Shown: positions 43,510-51,962 of the stretch, piece by piece | Numbering within the stretch: the stretch's first letter is position 1 | Layout of the letters: every line of letters starts with the position of its first letter | Source: an uncultured Paracoccaceae bacterium | GTDB lineage: Bacteria; Pseudomonadota; Alphaproteobacteria; Rhodobacterales; Rhodobacteraceae | Length of the DNA stretch: 64,000 nucleotides | NCBI GenBank assembly: GCA_947503175.1 | Contig: CANNCO010000001.1 | Span: 1,178,001-1,242,000 of the forward strand | Direction of reading: 5' to 3' | The notes under the pieces: generated by a model | Database searches by the model: none | What the model was told of the DNA's origin: nothing | Seen by the model: the letters and a program-made list of their open reading frames with translations, nothing else | Made by a program: the position numbers and the translations under genes

Positions 43510-44231
43510 CAGGTCTGTCCGCTTTCATAGCTGGTATAGGGGGTCCGGTCCTCTTTGGGCCGGGTCTCCTCCGGCATTTCGCCGGTGACCAGATAGATCA
43601 CCTGCTCGGCAATGGACGTCACGTGATCGCCCACACGTTCGATGTTCTTGGCGATGAAATGCAGGTGCATGCAGCTTGTGATGTTGCGCGGGTCTTCCAT
43701 CATGAAGGTCAGGAACTCGCGGAACAGCGCGTTATACATCTGGTCCACATCCCGGTCGCGCTGACGCACCTGTTCGGCCAGATCGGCGTCGCGCTGGATA
43801 TAGGCGTCCAGCGCATCCTTCATCATCAACTCGACCTCGCGCGCCATCCGGCGGATCGACGTCGCGGCGCCGCCGGGCGGCTGCATCTGAACCAGAACGC
43901 TGGTCCGTTTGGCAAGGTTCTTGGCATAGTCGCCGCAGCGTTCGAGATTGCCCGAGATCTTCATCACCGACAAAACCGTGCGCAAGTCCGATGCCGTGGG
44001 CGCACGCAGGGCGATCAGCCGGGCGGCCTCTTCGTTCACCTGCTCTTCCAGCGCGTCGATCGCCTTGTCGTTCTCACGCACCTTCGCCGCCAGTTCCTCG
44101 TCGCGGGTTTCCAGCGACTTGGCGGCATCGACGATCGCGGCCTCGACCAGTCCGCCCATTTTCATGATCATCGCCTGGATCGCTTCCAGATCCCGGTCGA
44201 AGGCCGTGACGATATGTTGGGTATTGCTCAT
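43509..44231 (-). CDS. phoU: Phosphate signalling protein PhoU
   Basis: A 240-residue all-helical protein with two PhoU repeats; metal-binding-like clusters appear in DLRTVLSVMKISGNLERCGDYAKN and the equivalent HFIAKNIERVGDHVTSIAEQ. It links the PstSCAB transporter to PhoR, keeping the kinase off when phosphate is plentiful. It lies between pstB (14 bp) and phoB (1-bp overlap). Confidence 0.95.
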   Translation of the reverse strand: MSNTQHIVTAFDRDLEAIQAMIMKMGGLVEAAIVDAAKSLETRDEELAAKVRENDKAIDALEEQVNEEAARLIALRAPTASDLRTVLSVMKISGNLERCGDYAKNLAKRTSVLVQMQPPGGAATSIRRMAREVELMMKDALDAYIQRDADLAEQVRQRDRDVDQMYNALFREFLTFMMEDPRNITSCMHLHFIAKNIERVGDHVTSIAEQVIYLVTGEMPEETRPKEDRTPYTSYESGQT

Positions 44232-44245
44232 ATTTTATTGCTCTC

Positions 44246-45043
44246 TTACCCGATCCGACCGGTGATATAGGATTCCGTTCTTGGATCTTCGGGGTTGGTG
44301 AAGATGTGGCCGGTTTCGCCATACTCCACAAGGTATCCAAGGTGGAAGAACGCCGTCTTCTGGCTCACCCGTGCCGCCTGCTGCATCGAGTGGGTGACGA
44401 TCACCACAGAATAGTTCTGCTTCAACTCGTCGATCAGCTCCTCGATCTGCGCCGTGGCAATCGGGTCAAGCGCCGAACAGGGCTCGTCCATCAACAGAAC
44501 CTCCGGCTCCGTCGCGACGGCGCGCGCGATGCACAAACGCTGCTGCTGACCGCCGGACAGGCCGGTGCCAGGTTCCGTCAACCGGTCCTTGACCTCGTCC
44601 CAGATCGCACCCCGGCGCAACGCGCGTTCAACGATCTCGTCCAGTTCCGCCTTGTTGCGGGCCAGCCCGTGGATCTTCGGGCCATAGGCCACATTGTCAT
44701 AGATCGACTTCGGGAACGGGTTGGGTTTCTGAAACACCATGCCGACCTTGGCGCGCAACTGCACGGGATCGACCCGCTTGTCATAGATATCCTCACCGTC
44801 GATCGCGATATCGCCCTCGACACGGCAGATGTCGATCGTGTCGTTCATCCGGTTGAGACAGCGCAGGAAGGTCGACTTGCCACAGCCCGACGGACCGATA
44901 AACGCCGTCACCGTCTTGTCCTTGATGTCCACGCTCACATCGCGGATTGCATGGTTATCTCCATAATAGACCTGCACATCCCGCGCGGCGATCTTCACAT
45001 CGGTCATCTCGACGCCTCTATCCAGTAGTCTCATATCGTTCAT
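44246..45043 (-). CDS. pstB: Phosphate ABC transporter ATP-binding protein PstB
   Basis: A 265-residue ABC ATPase. Walker A is GPSGCGKST, the Q-loop region is [17 protein letters not shown] (typical of PstB), the signature is LSGGQQQRL and Walker B is [12 protein letters not shown]. The first ATG (45043) was kept; a second in-frame ATG 12 codons later is a possible alternative. It powers high-affinity phosphate uptake with PstC and PstA and follows pstA by 12 bp. Confidence 0.96.
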   Translation of the reverse strand: MNDMRLLDRGVEMTDVKIAARDVQVYYGDNHAIRDVSVDIKDKTVTAFIGPSGCGKSTFLRCLNRMNDTIDICRVEGDIAIDGEDIYDKRVDPVQLRAKVGMVFQKPNPFPKSIYDNVAYGPKIHGLARNKAELDEIVERALRRGAIWDEVKDRLTEPGTGLSGGQQQRLCIARAVATEPEVLLMDEPCSALDPIATAQIEELIDELKQNYSVVIVTHSMQQAARVSQKTAFFHLGYLVEYGETGHIFTNPEDPRTESYITGRIG

Positions 45044-45055
45044 CGGATCGTTCCC

Positions 45056-46408
45056 CTACCAGCGGCGTTCAAACCGGCGGCGTAACATGATGGCCACCGC
45101 GTTCATTATAAGCAAAAAGATCAGCAGCACGATGATCGCCCCCGAGGCCCGTTCGACAAAAGCCGGGTCGGACCGCTGGGTCCAGTTGAAGACCTGCACC
45201 GGCAGAGCCGAGGCCGGGTCGAACAACCCTTCCGGCGGTCCGTCCGGAAACTCGCGGACAAAGGCCACCATCCCGATCAGGAGAAGCGGCGCGGTCTCGC
45301 CCAATGCCTGCGCCAGCCCGATGATCGTGCCGGTCAGAATACCGGGGGCGGCGAGCGGCAGCACATGGTGAAACACCGTCTGCATCTTCGATGCGCCCAC
45401 GCCCAGAGCCGCTTCGCGGATCGACGGCGGCACCGATTTCAACGACGCGCGCGTCGCGATGATGATCGTTGGCAAGGTCATCAGCGTCAGCACCAGACCG
45501 CCCACAATGGGCGCAGATTGCGGCAGCCCCGCAAAGTTGATGAAGATTGCAAGACCCAGAATACCGAACACGATCGACGGCACGGCGGCAAGGTTCGAGA
45601 TATTCACCTCGATAATGTCCGTGACCCGGTTCTTCGGCGCAAATTCTTCAAGATAGATCGACGCGGCCACACCGATCGGCAGCGCCAGCACCAGCACCAC
45701 CAGCATCATGTAGAACGACCCGATGATCGCCACGCCCAGACCCGCGGCCTCGGGCCGCTGGCCCGACGCATCGGGTGCGGTCAGAAACAGCCAGTTGAAC
45801 CGTTTCTCGACAACTCCCGCTTCGACAAAGGCATCGGTCAGCATCAACTGTTCGGGGCTGACATTGCTATCGCGCACCGCACTTTCCATCGAAACCCGGC
45901 CTTTCAGATAGCCGTCGATACGGCCACCTGCAAGGAACTCGAACGTCACCGTCTCACCGATCTGGTCGGGATTGGCCAAAACGAAGTTCCGCAGCTGCGC
46001 AGGCGATTCCTTGGACACAAGCGCGGCCGCGTCTTTCGCCGACAGCCCCTCGACGGCGATGCCCGTCTCGGTCATCTTGGCCTCCATCGCCTCTGCGATC
46101 AGCGGCGCATAGCCAAAGGTCGACACCTTGCGCAGGTCATCGGGGTCGCGGTTGCCGTTCTTGTCCAGCCGCTCCTCGGCCAACGTCACATCCAGCGTCA
46201 CGAAGGTCTGCTGAAAGGCGCCTGCCCCGTTCGAGATGATCGAGGTGACCAGCCATACCAGCGCCAGAAGACCCAGACAGATGGCAAACAGCCCGTAGAT
46301 CTTGAACCGCGCCTCGGCCGCGTTCCGCTTCTTCGTCCGCGTGTCCTGCGCTAGCAAAGATCCCTTATGCCGACCCGCGGGCGCACCGTCTGCAATCACA
46401 TCGGTCAT
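45056..46408 (-). CDS. pstA: Phosphate ABC transporter permease PstA
   Basis: A 450-residue permease. Its C-terminal half is the usual binding-protein-dependent permease with six membrane segments and the EAA-like loop SIREAALGVGASKMQTVFHHVLP (key part EAALGVGASKMQ). The N-terminal ~170 residues contain one membrane segment and an extra periplasmic domain, making it much longer than the ~300-residue E. coli protein; such enlarged forms occur in alphaproteobacteria. It overlaps pstC by 4 bp. Confidence 0.95.
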   Translation of the reverse strand: MTDVIADGAPAGRHKGSLLAQDTRTKKRNAAEARFKIYGLFAICLGLLALVWLVTSIISNGAGAFQQTFVTLDVTLAEERLDKNGNRDPDDLRKVSTFGYAPLIAEAMEAKMTETGIAVEGLSAKDAAALVSKESPAQLRNFVLANPDQIGETVTFEFLAGGRIDGYLKGRVSMESAVRDSNVSPEQLMLTDAFVEAGVVEKRFNWLFLTAPDASGQRPEAAGLGVAIIGSFYMMLVVLVLALPIGVAASIYLEEFAPKNRVTDIIEVNISNLAAVPSIVFGILGLAIFINFAGLPQSAPIVGGLVLTLMTLPTIIIATRASLKSVPPSIREAALGVGASKMQTVFHHVLPLAAPGILTGTIIGLAQALGETAPLLLIGMVAFVREFPDGPPEGLFDPASALPVQVFNWTQRSDPAFVERASGAIIVLLIFLLIMNAVAIMLRRRFERRW

Positions 46409-47886
46409 TCATACTGCTCCCGGTACCGGCGCACAATCCAAAGGGCCAGAACGTTTAGCCCCAGAGTGATAACGAACAGGGTCAGGCCCAGCGCAAAGGC
46501 CACAAGCGTCTCAGGCGCCGCAAAATCCGTGTCACCGGTCAACTGGCTCACGATCTTCACCGTCACGGTGGTCATCGCCTCGAACGGGTTGACCAGCTCG
46601 CCCAGACCCCGGTTGAACTGCGCCGCAGCAGCCCCGGCGCCCAGCACGACGATCATCGTCTCGCCGATCGCGCGGCTCGCGGCCAGGAGGATCGCACCCA
46701 CGATCCCCGGCAGGGCCGCCGGGATCACCACCTGACGGATCGTCTCGGAATGCGTGGCCCCGATGGCAAACGACCCGTCCCGCATCGCCTGCGGCACCGC
46801 ATTGATGATGTCATCGGACAGCGATGACACGAACGGGATCAGCATGACCCCCATTACGACACCTGCGGTCGCAACCGAAGATGCGCTTTCGCCCAGCCCC
46901 ATGGGCATGGCGAAATAGTCGCGCAGCAAGGGGCCAACGGTGATAAGCGCAAACAGGCCGTAAACGATGGTCGGGATGCCGGCCAGAATCTCGATCAGGG
47001 GCTTCGCGACAGAGCGCATCTTCGGCCCGGCATATTCGCTCATGTAAATCGCCGCGAACAGGCCGATCGGCACCGCGACGAGCAGCGCGATGAACGAGAT
47101 GTAAAGCGTGCCCCACAGCAACGGAATGATGCTCAGAGACGAATTGCCCCGGAAATCCGGCGCCCATTCAAACCCGAAGAAAAACGAGGTCCAAGGGTAT
47201 TGCGAAAAGAAGTTCCGGGTCTCGAACAGCATCGACAGGACGATGCCAAGCGTCGTCAGGATTGCGATGCTCGCCGCCGCGATCAGAATGACCAGCACGC
47301 CGCGCTCGACGACATTGCGCGCCCGGTAATCCTTGTTCGTCAGAACAAGGGCCCCGGCAAATCCGACCATGGCAACCGCGAGAACCGCCACGGTCATCCA
47401 CAGATTGCCGGTGGCGCTCATCTGCCGGTATTGCTGCGCCGCAAACAGGATCGGCGCCTCGACATTCGACCCAAGCGCGACACCGACCTCGCCCAGCCGG
47501 TCACGCACATTGGTGAACTCGGTACGCATCTCGCGTGCCTCGTCCTCGCCGATCACGCCCTCGGCAACGGCCCGATCAAGCCCGTCTGCGATCCGGCGCA
47601 CATCGCTCATCACAAGGCCAAGCGTGCTGCTTTCGCCGATGGCACTTTCGGGTATATCGCTTGAGACGCGGTTTTCGATCCACGCTGGCTGCACCAGAAG
47701 CCACAGGAGCAAAAGCCCGAGTGCCGGGGTGATCACGAACAGCGCGACATTGGTTCCGTAATAGACCGGCAGCGAATGCATCCGGCGCGCGTCGCCACCC
47801 GCCGATGCCATGGCGCGCCCGCGACCCATGGCAAAGCCCGCGGCAGCCAGCACCAGCACGGTCAGAACAAGCCAAAGAAGCGGCAT
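46405..47886 (-). CDS. pstC: Phosphate ABC transporter permease PstC
   Basis: A 493-residue permease with the EAA-type loop (AMRDGSFAIGATHSETIRQV) and GIPTIVYGLFALI near the core. The N-terminal ~230 residues add about three membrane segments and a helical periplasmic insert (RIADGLDRAVAEGVIGEDEA), compared with the short enterobacterial form. It starts 85 bp after pstS, across an intercistronic stem-loop, and overlaps pstA by 4 bp. Confidence 0.95.
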   Translation of the reverse strand: MPLLWLVLTVLVLAAAGFAMGRGRAMASAGGDARRMHSLPVYYGTNVALFVITPALGLLLLWLLVQPAWIENRVSSDIPESAIGESSTLGLVMSDVRRIADGLDRAVAEGVIGEDEAREMRTEFTNVRDRLGEVGVALGSNVEAPILFAAQQYRQMSATGNLWMTVAVLAVAMVGFAGALVLTNKDYRARNVVERGVLVILIAAASIAILTTLGIVLSMLFETRNFFSQYPWTSFFFGFEWAPDFRGNSSLSIIPLLWGTLYISFIALLVAVPIGLFAAIYMSEYAGPKMRSVAKPLIEILAGIPTIVYGLFALITVGPLLRDYFAMPMGLGESASSVATAGVVMGVMLIPFVSSLSDDIINAVPQAMRDGSFAIGATHSETIRQVVIPAALPGIVGAILLAASRAIGETMIVVLGAGAAAAQFNRGLGELVNPFEAMTTVTVKIVSQLTGDTDFAAPETLVAFALGLTLFVITLGLNVLALWIVRRYREQYE

Positions 47887-47936
47887 GGATCCCCCTAACT
47901 CCCGCAGGTCCGCCCGACGGGACAGACCGGAATGGA

Positions 47937-47959
47937 AACGGCGGCACCGGACCGCCGTT
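47937..47959 (-). other. pstS-pstC intercistronic stem-loop
   Basis: On the minus strand AACGGCGG and CCGCCGTT form a perfect 8-bp stem around a 7-base loop, starting 12 bp after the pstS stop. With no T-run it is more likely a partial terminator or an mRNA-stabilising element that lets pstS be made in excess of the membrane subunits. Confidence 0.5.
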
Positions 47960-47971
47960 CCCGTCCATGCA

Positions 47972-49009
47972 TTACATGGCCGAGTTCATCGTGTCTTCGT
48001 TCATGACACCGGCTTGCGTATCGCCCAGCTCGGGGTCGGACACCAGACCATAGGCGGCCAGCGGTCCGTCGGGGCCGGCAATCTCGTCCGAGACAAAGAA
48101 CTCAGCGAATTCCTTGAGGCCGGGGATCACGCCGATATGCGCCTTCTTGATGTAGAAATACAGCGGACGCGACACCGGATATTCGCCGCTCGAGATCGTC
48201 TCGGTCGTCGGAACGACATCGGACATGGTCGCAACCTGCAGCTTGTCGGTATTGTTCTCGTAGAAGGCCAGACCGAACACGCCGATTCCGTCCTTGTTCG
48301 AGTCGATGCGCGCGAGCGTCTCGGTATAGTCGCCATCGATATCGACCGAAACGCCGTCGGTGCGGATCGCCATGCACTTCTCTTCGGCGGTGTCTTCGTC
48401 GACACCGGCATCCAGCATCGCCTGGAAGAACCCGCCCTGCTCGCAACCGGCAAGGATCACCTTCTCTTCGAACACTTCGCGGGTCCCGTGTTTGGTGCCG
48501 GGGATGAAGGCCGCGATCTGCTGATCGGGAAGCGACGGGTCGACCTCGGACCAGTTGGTCAGCGTGTTGGGCACCAGTTCACCGTCGATGAAATGCTCGG
48601 CGGCCAGCGCCTTGTACCAATGCTCGGGCGTGTACTCGAACGAGTTGCCGTCGATATCGCTGGCAAAGACGATCCCGTCATAGCCGATGCGCACTTCGAT
48701 GATGTCGGTCACACCGGCTTCGGCGCAGGCGGCCACTTCGCCTTCGCGGATCGGGCGCGAGGAATTGGCAATGTCTATCGTGTTGGGGCCGACGCCTTCA
48801 CAAAAGCGCTTCAGACCGGCTGAGGAACCACCCGATTCCACGACCGGTGTGGGGAAGTCAAAGTTTTCGCCGAATGCTTCGGCCACGATGGTGGCATAGG
48901 GCAGAACGGTGGACGAACCGGCGATCTGTACGTTGTCGCGCGCTGCGGCGGCCGTGGCGGATACGGCTGCAATCGCCAGCGTCGATGCAGTCAGTTTCAT
49001 AAAGGACAT
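47972..49009 (-). CDS. pstS: Phosphate-binding protein PstS
   Basis: A 345-residue periplasmic binding protein. The signal peptide covers about residues 1-23 (LAIAAVSATAAAA). The phosphate loop VQIAGSSTVLPYA and the VESGGSSAGLKRFCEG segment carry the ligand-binding serines; ANSSRPIREGE is a further family block. The ATG at 49009 has CAGGAG seven bases upstream. A consensus Pho box lies 77-94 bp upstream. It is the first gene of the pstSCAB-phoUB operon. Confidence 0.96.
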   Translation of the reverse strand: MSFMKLTASTLAIAAVSATAAAARDNVQIAGSSTVLPYATIVAEAFGENFDFPTPVVESGGSSAGLKRFCEGVGPNTIDIANSSRPIREGEVAACAEAGVTDIIEVRIGYDGIVFASDIDGNSFEYTPEHWYKALAAEHFIDGELVPNTLTNWSEVDPSLPDQQIAAFIPGTKHGTREVFEEKVILAGCEQGGFFQAMLDAGVDEDTAEEKCMAIRTDGVSVDIDGDYTETLARIDSNKDGIGVFGLAFYENNTDKLQVATMSDVVPTTETISSGEYPVSRPLYFYIKKAHIGVIPGLKEFAEFFVSDEIAGPDGPLAAYGLVSDPELGDTQAGVMNEDTMNSAM

Positions 49010-49085
49010 GTGGTTGCTCCTGGATTTTCACGGGCGCATTCACATGCCCCCTTCGCGCCTCGTAAGACCCGCGCGTTAGTCTTTT

Positions 49086-49103
49086 GTGACAGGAACGTAA
49101 CAG
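49086..49103 (-). promoter_or_regulatory. Pho box upstream of pstS
   Basis: On the minus strand the 18 bases read CTGTTAC-GTTC-CTGTCAC, two 7-base direct repeats 11 bp apart, matching the PhoB consensus CTGTCAT-N4-CTGTCAC with two differences in the first half. It lies 77 bp upstream of the pstS ATG and should mediate PhoB activation during phosphate limitation. Confidence 0.85.
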
Positions 49104-49158
49104 TTTTATGAAGGTGTCCGGCCGGGCAGACTTCGATCCGTACGACGCATTTCATCCT

Positions 49159-50259
49159 TCAGTCGGGGAACATCAGCCTCTCGTACCGGTCCACAATCCG
49201 CTCAACATCAAAGCGCTCAAGATGGCTCCGATCGCCTTCTATCCTGGGCTCAGCCAATGCAGCGAGAATGGCCTCCGCCATTGCATCTGGATCACTCACA
49301 GGAACAAGCCGCCCGTGTTTTCCACCTTCAAGGATCTCACGCGGCCCAAACGGACAATCCGTGCTGACCACCGGACAGCCCTCCGCCAGCGCTTCGATCA
49401 GCGCATTGCCCAACCCCTCGCGCAGCGACGACATCACGAACAGATCTGCCGCCGCTATCTCTGAACGTACGTACCAGGAAAACCCGGGCATGTTGACTGC
49501 ATCCGTTAAGCCAAGCGCCGCGATCTGCTGGGTGAGATTGGGCCGGTCCTTGCCTTCCCCGAACAGGATCAGGCGGGCATCGGTCCGCACGGCCCTGACC
49601 TTGCCGAAGGCAGCAATCAGCGTCCCATAGTCCTTGATCGCATGAAACCGTCCGACCGAAATTACGACTGGTCCGGACCGTCCGGCCTGAAGCCAGGGGT
49701 GAACTGGTGAGTCAAGCTGGCCTACCGGCCTCACGTCAATCGGGTTATAAACCGTCTCAACCGTTTCCCGAGCAATCCCTGGGATGATCGCCATCGCATC
49801 GGCCACCCCATCTGACACTGCGACACGGGCCGCCGCACCGGGATACAAAAATCGTGCCGCAACTGGCAGAAGAAAGCTCCGGAATCGGCTGTCTTCAGGG
49901 TGATAAACCCGCGCCGGATCGGTCGCGTCCGTCGTCACCACCCGCACCGGCACTCGCGCAAGTCGGACCGCGAGCAAGGCCGCCAGATTCCCAAGCGGCG
50001 TGGCCGCGATGAACCCGTCGGGTTGCATCTGCCGCAGGTAACGGACAAAGGGCAGCAAGCCGTCTGGATAGCCACGCGCGCCCAGTTCAATCAGATTGAT
50101 CTCCCTCGGCATCTCGCGCACCAGTTCCCCCTCACTCCGGAGAACCAGAAGATCGACATCATGGCCCCGCCGCGCAAATTCCTTGCCCAGAACCAGCGCG
50201 GTTCGTTGAATGCCGCCCCCGGCCAGTGTCCCAATCATCAGAGCGATCCGCCGCCTCAT
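49159..50259 (-). CDS. Glycosyltransferase family 4 within the pho locus
   Basis: A 366-residue GT-B glycosyltransferase. The N-terminal donor-independent domain opens with LMIGTLAGGGIQRTALVLG. The C-terminal GT4 domain has VISVGRFHAIKDYGTLIAAF and the nucleotide-sugar motif SLREGLGNALIEALAEGCPV (E-x7-E). Its start overlaps the phoR stop by 4 bp, so the two are translated together, and it ends 150 bp before pstS. Family 4 enzymes build polysaccharides or glycolipids. The setting suggests a role linked to phosphate supply, such as glycolipid replacement of phospholipids, but no acceptor can be read from the sequence. Confidence 0.88.
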   Translation of the reverse strand: MRRRIALMIGTLAGGGIQRTALVLGKEFARRGHDVDLLVLRSEGELVREMPREINLIELGARGYPDGLLPFVRYLRQMQPDGFIAATPLGNLAALLAVRLARVPVRVVTTDATDPARVYHPEDSRFRSFLLPVAARFLYPGAAARVAVSDGVADAMAIIPGIARETVETVYNPIDVRPVGQLDSPVHPWLQAGRSGPVVISVGRFHAIKDYGTLIAAFGKVRAVRTDARLILFGEGKDRPNLTQQIAALGLTDAVNMPGFSWYVRSEIAAADLFVMSSLREGLGNALIEALAEGCPVVSTDCPFGPREILEGGKHGRLVPVSDPDAMAEAILAALAEPRIEGDRSHLERFDVERIVDRYERLMFPD

Positions 50260-51299
50260 GTCGCCACCGGCAGCACTACCGTGAACCGGCTGCCCTCCCC
50301 TAGCTCGGTCTCGATCCTCAGCCTGCCGCGATGGCGGTTCACGATGTGTTTCACGATGGCCAGTCCCAGACCCGTTCCGCCCATCTCCCGCGACCGGTGA
50401 TCGTCGACCCGGTAAAACCGCTCGGTCAGCCGCGGAATATGCACCGGATCGAACCCGTCACCGTCATCGGCGACCGTTACCGTCACCGCCTCGCCCTGAA
50501 TGAACGGCTGATTGTCCGACCGGGTCAGCGACACCTCGACCCGTGTTCCGGACCGCCCGTATTTGATCGCGTTCTCGATCAGGTTCGAAATGATCTGCAA
50601 CAGCTGGTCCGCGTCCCCCGGTACGATCGCCGGCGCATCCGTGCCGCTCAGGATCAGCGCCATCCCGGCCTCTTCCGCCAGCGGACGCAGCGATGACGCG
50701 GCCGAACGGGCAAGAGCCGCCAGATCGACGGGCTTCTGGGGCCGCACGCGCTCTTCGCTTTCGACCCGGCTCAGCGACAGAAGGTCCCGCACCAGCCGGT
50801 TCATCCGGCCCGCCTCCCGTTCCATGATCGTCAGGAACCTGTCCCGCGCAGCGCTATCATCGCGCGCCGCACCGCGCAGCGTTTCGATGAAGCCGAGAAG
50901 CGCGGTCAGGGGCGTGCGCAACTCATGGCTGACATTCGCCACGAAATCCCGGCGCATCTGACCCGCCTCCTGCAGGTCGGTGGTATCGGTGAAACTGACC
51001 AGAATGGCGGGGCCCGTTTCAAGCGTGATTCGCGCCGCAAGCACCTGATATGTCGTGTCGCGCAGGGCCTCGGTGGCAAGAAAAATCGTTTCGGCATGGT
51101 CCGCGCGACCCGTCAGAACCCGCTCGATGGCATCCAGAAGATTCGGTTGCCGCAGCGCGGAAATGTAATGCCGCCCGGTTATTCCCGCCCCCAGAAGATC
51201 ATCCGCCAGACCGTTCTGCGCGATGATACGTTCGTCGACTCCCACAAGGATCACGGGCAGCGGCGTCGCATTAATGATGGACTGGTAATGACTTAGCAT
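50256..51299 (-). CDS. phoR: Phosphate regulon sensor kinase PhoR (no membrane segment)
   Basis: A 347-residue histidine kinase. A PAS domain (about residues 5-105) starts at once with INATPLPVILVGVDERIIAQ. The H-box FVANVSHELRTPLTAL, the N-box NLIENAIKYG and the G-boxes DDGDGFD and GGTGLGLAIVKH follow. No membrane segment is present, and an in-frame TAA lies two codons before the ATG, so a longer membrane-anchored form is excluded. Signal input must come through PhoU/PstB contacts or another partner. It overlaps the glycosyltransferase gene and lies at the head of the pho cluster. Confidence 0.92.
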   Translation of the reverse strand: MLSHYQSIINATPLPVILVGVDERIIAQNGLADDLLGAGITGRHYISALRQPNLLDAIERVLTGRADHAETIFLATEALRDTTYQVLAARITLETGPAILVSFTDTTDLQEAGQMRRDFVANVSHELRTPLTALLGFIETLRGAARDDSAARDRFLTIMEREAGRMNRLVRDLLSLSRVESEERVRPQKPVDLAALARSAASSLRPLAEEAGMALILSGTDAPAIVPGDADQLLQIISNLIENAIKYGRSGTRVEVSLTRSDNQPFIQGEAVTVTVADDGDGFDPVHIPRLTERFYRVDDHRSREMGGTGLGLAIVKHIVNRHRGRLRIETELGEGSRFTVVLPVAT

Positions 51300-51344
51300 A
51301 TCTTAATCGTCTGCATCCGGGCGCTCCGGTTGGCAACCCTCTCC

Positions 51345-51438
51345 GTTAACCTGAGTTAACGATCTATAGGTGAACATTGCGACAATTACTCCCCCTAGAC
51401 GTGTGCAATTTTCAGTGTAAAGATTAATACGGGTTAAC
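51345..51438. promoter_or_regulatory. GTTAAC palindromes in the phoR divergent promoter region
   Basis: Three copies of the palindrome GTTAAC occur at 51345, 51355 and 51433, the first two exactly 10 bp apart. TTAA also occurs at 51424, ten bases before the third copy. They lie between divergent phoR and the small unknown gene. They resemble CtrA half-sites but with six rather than seven bases between TTAA elements. The regulator is unknown. Confidence 0.35.
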
Positions 51439-51542
51439 GGGAGTGAACCCAGTGCAAATAAAAATGAAACAGCAACCATCGATTTCGGCTTGCCCGCTGT
51501 TATATGGTCGCCGTCACTGGGGCGTGGAATATGGGGAAGTAC

Positions 51543-51947
51543 ATGGACGACCGCACAACATATTTGCTGGCATGCAAATTGTCGGACAACTTCGAGTCGT
51601 CCGAAAAGCCGACGATCATCGCCATTGGCGATGTTGATCAGTGGCGCCAGAACTTCGGTGGAAAACAAGGCCACAAGGATCTGCATTTCTCCGATCTGGC
51701 CAGCATCTGCGCAGAAACGCTGCATATGATCAAACCCGATCTCGTGGTCTCGCCGGTCGTCACCCCGTCGTTCGACTGTATCGATGTGGGCGCATTGCTT
51801 GCCAGTTCCGGGTTCCGCGGCTCGTACCGCGCGCTCAGCGCGAACCTGCCCAACCCCTCGATCATCCGCCGCGAAGTCAGAAACTACTTCCCCAGGCTCG
51901 ATTTCGACATCTGTGAAATTCACGGCAGCGGCGTCCGTATCATGTAA
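51543..51947 (+). CDS. Hypothetical protein divergent from phoR
   Basis: A 134-residue soluble protein that I do not recognise. The pattern of alternating hydrophobic strands (KPTIIAIGD, DLVVSPVVTP, FRGSYRALSA) and amphipathic helices suggests a small alpha/beta fold, possibly an atypical receiver-like domain without the phospho-acceptor site. The ATG at 51543 has GGGGAA just upstream; other in-frame ATGs lie at 51531 and 51504. It is divergent from phoR with a 243-bp gap that is more AT-rich than its surroundings and holds repeated GTTAAC. It is short and isolated, but the codon pattern looks like a real gene. Confidence 0.7.
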   Translation: MDDRTTYLLACKLSDNFESSEKPTIIAIGDVDQWRQNFGGKQGHKDLHFSDLASICAETLHMIKPDLVVSPVVTPSFDCIDVGALLASSGFRGSYRALSANLPNPSIIRREVRNYFPRLDFDICEIHGSGVRIM

Positions 51948-51962
51948 CCGCACGGGCGGAGC

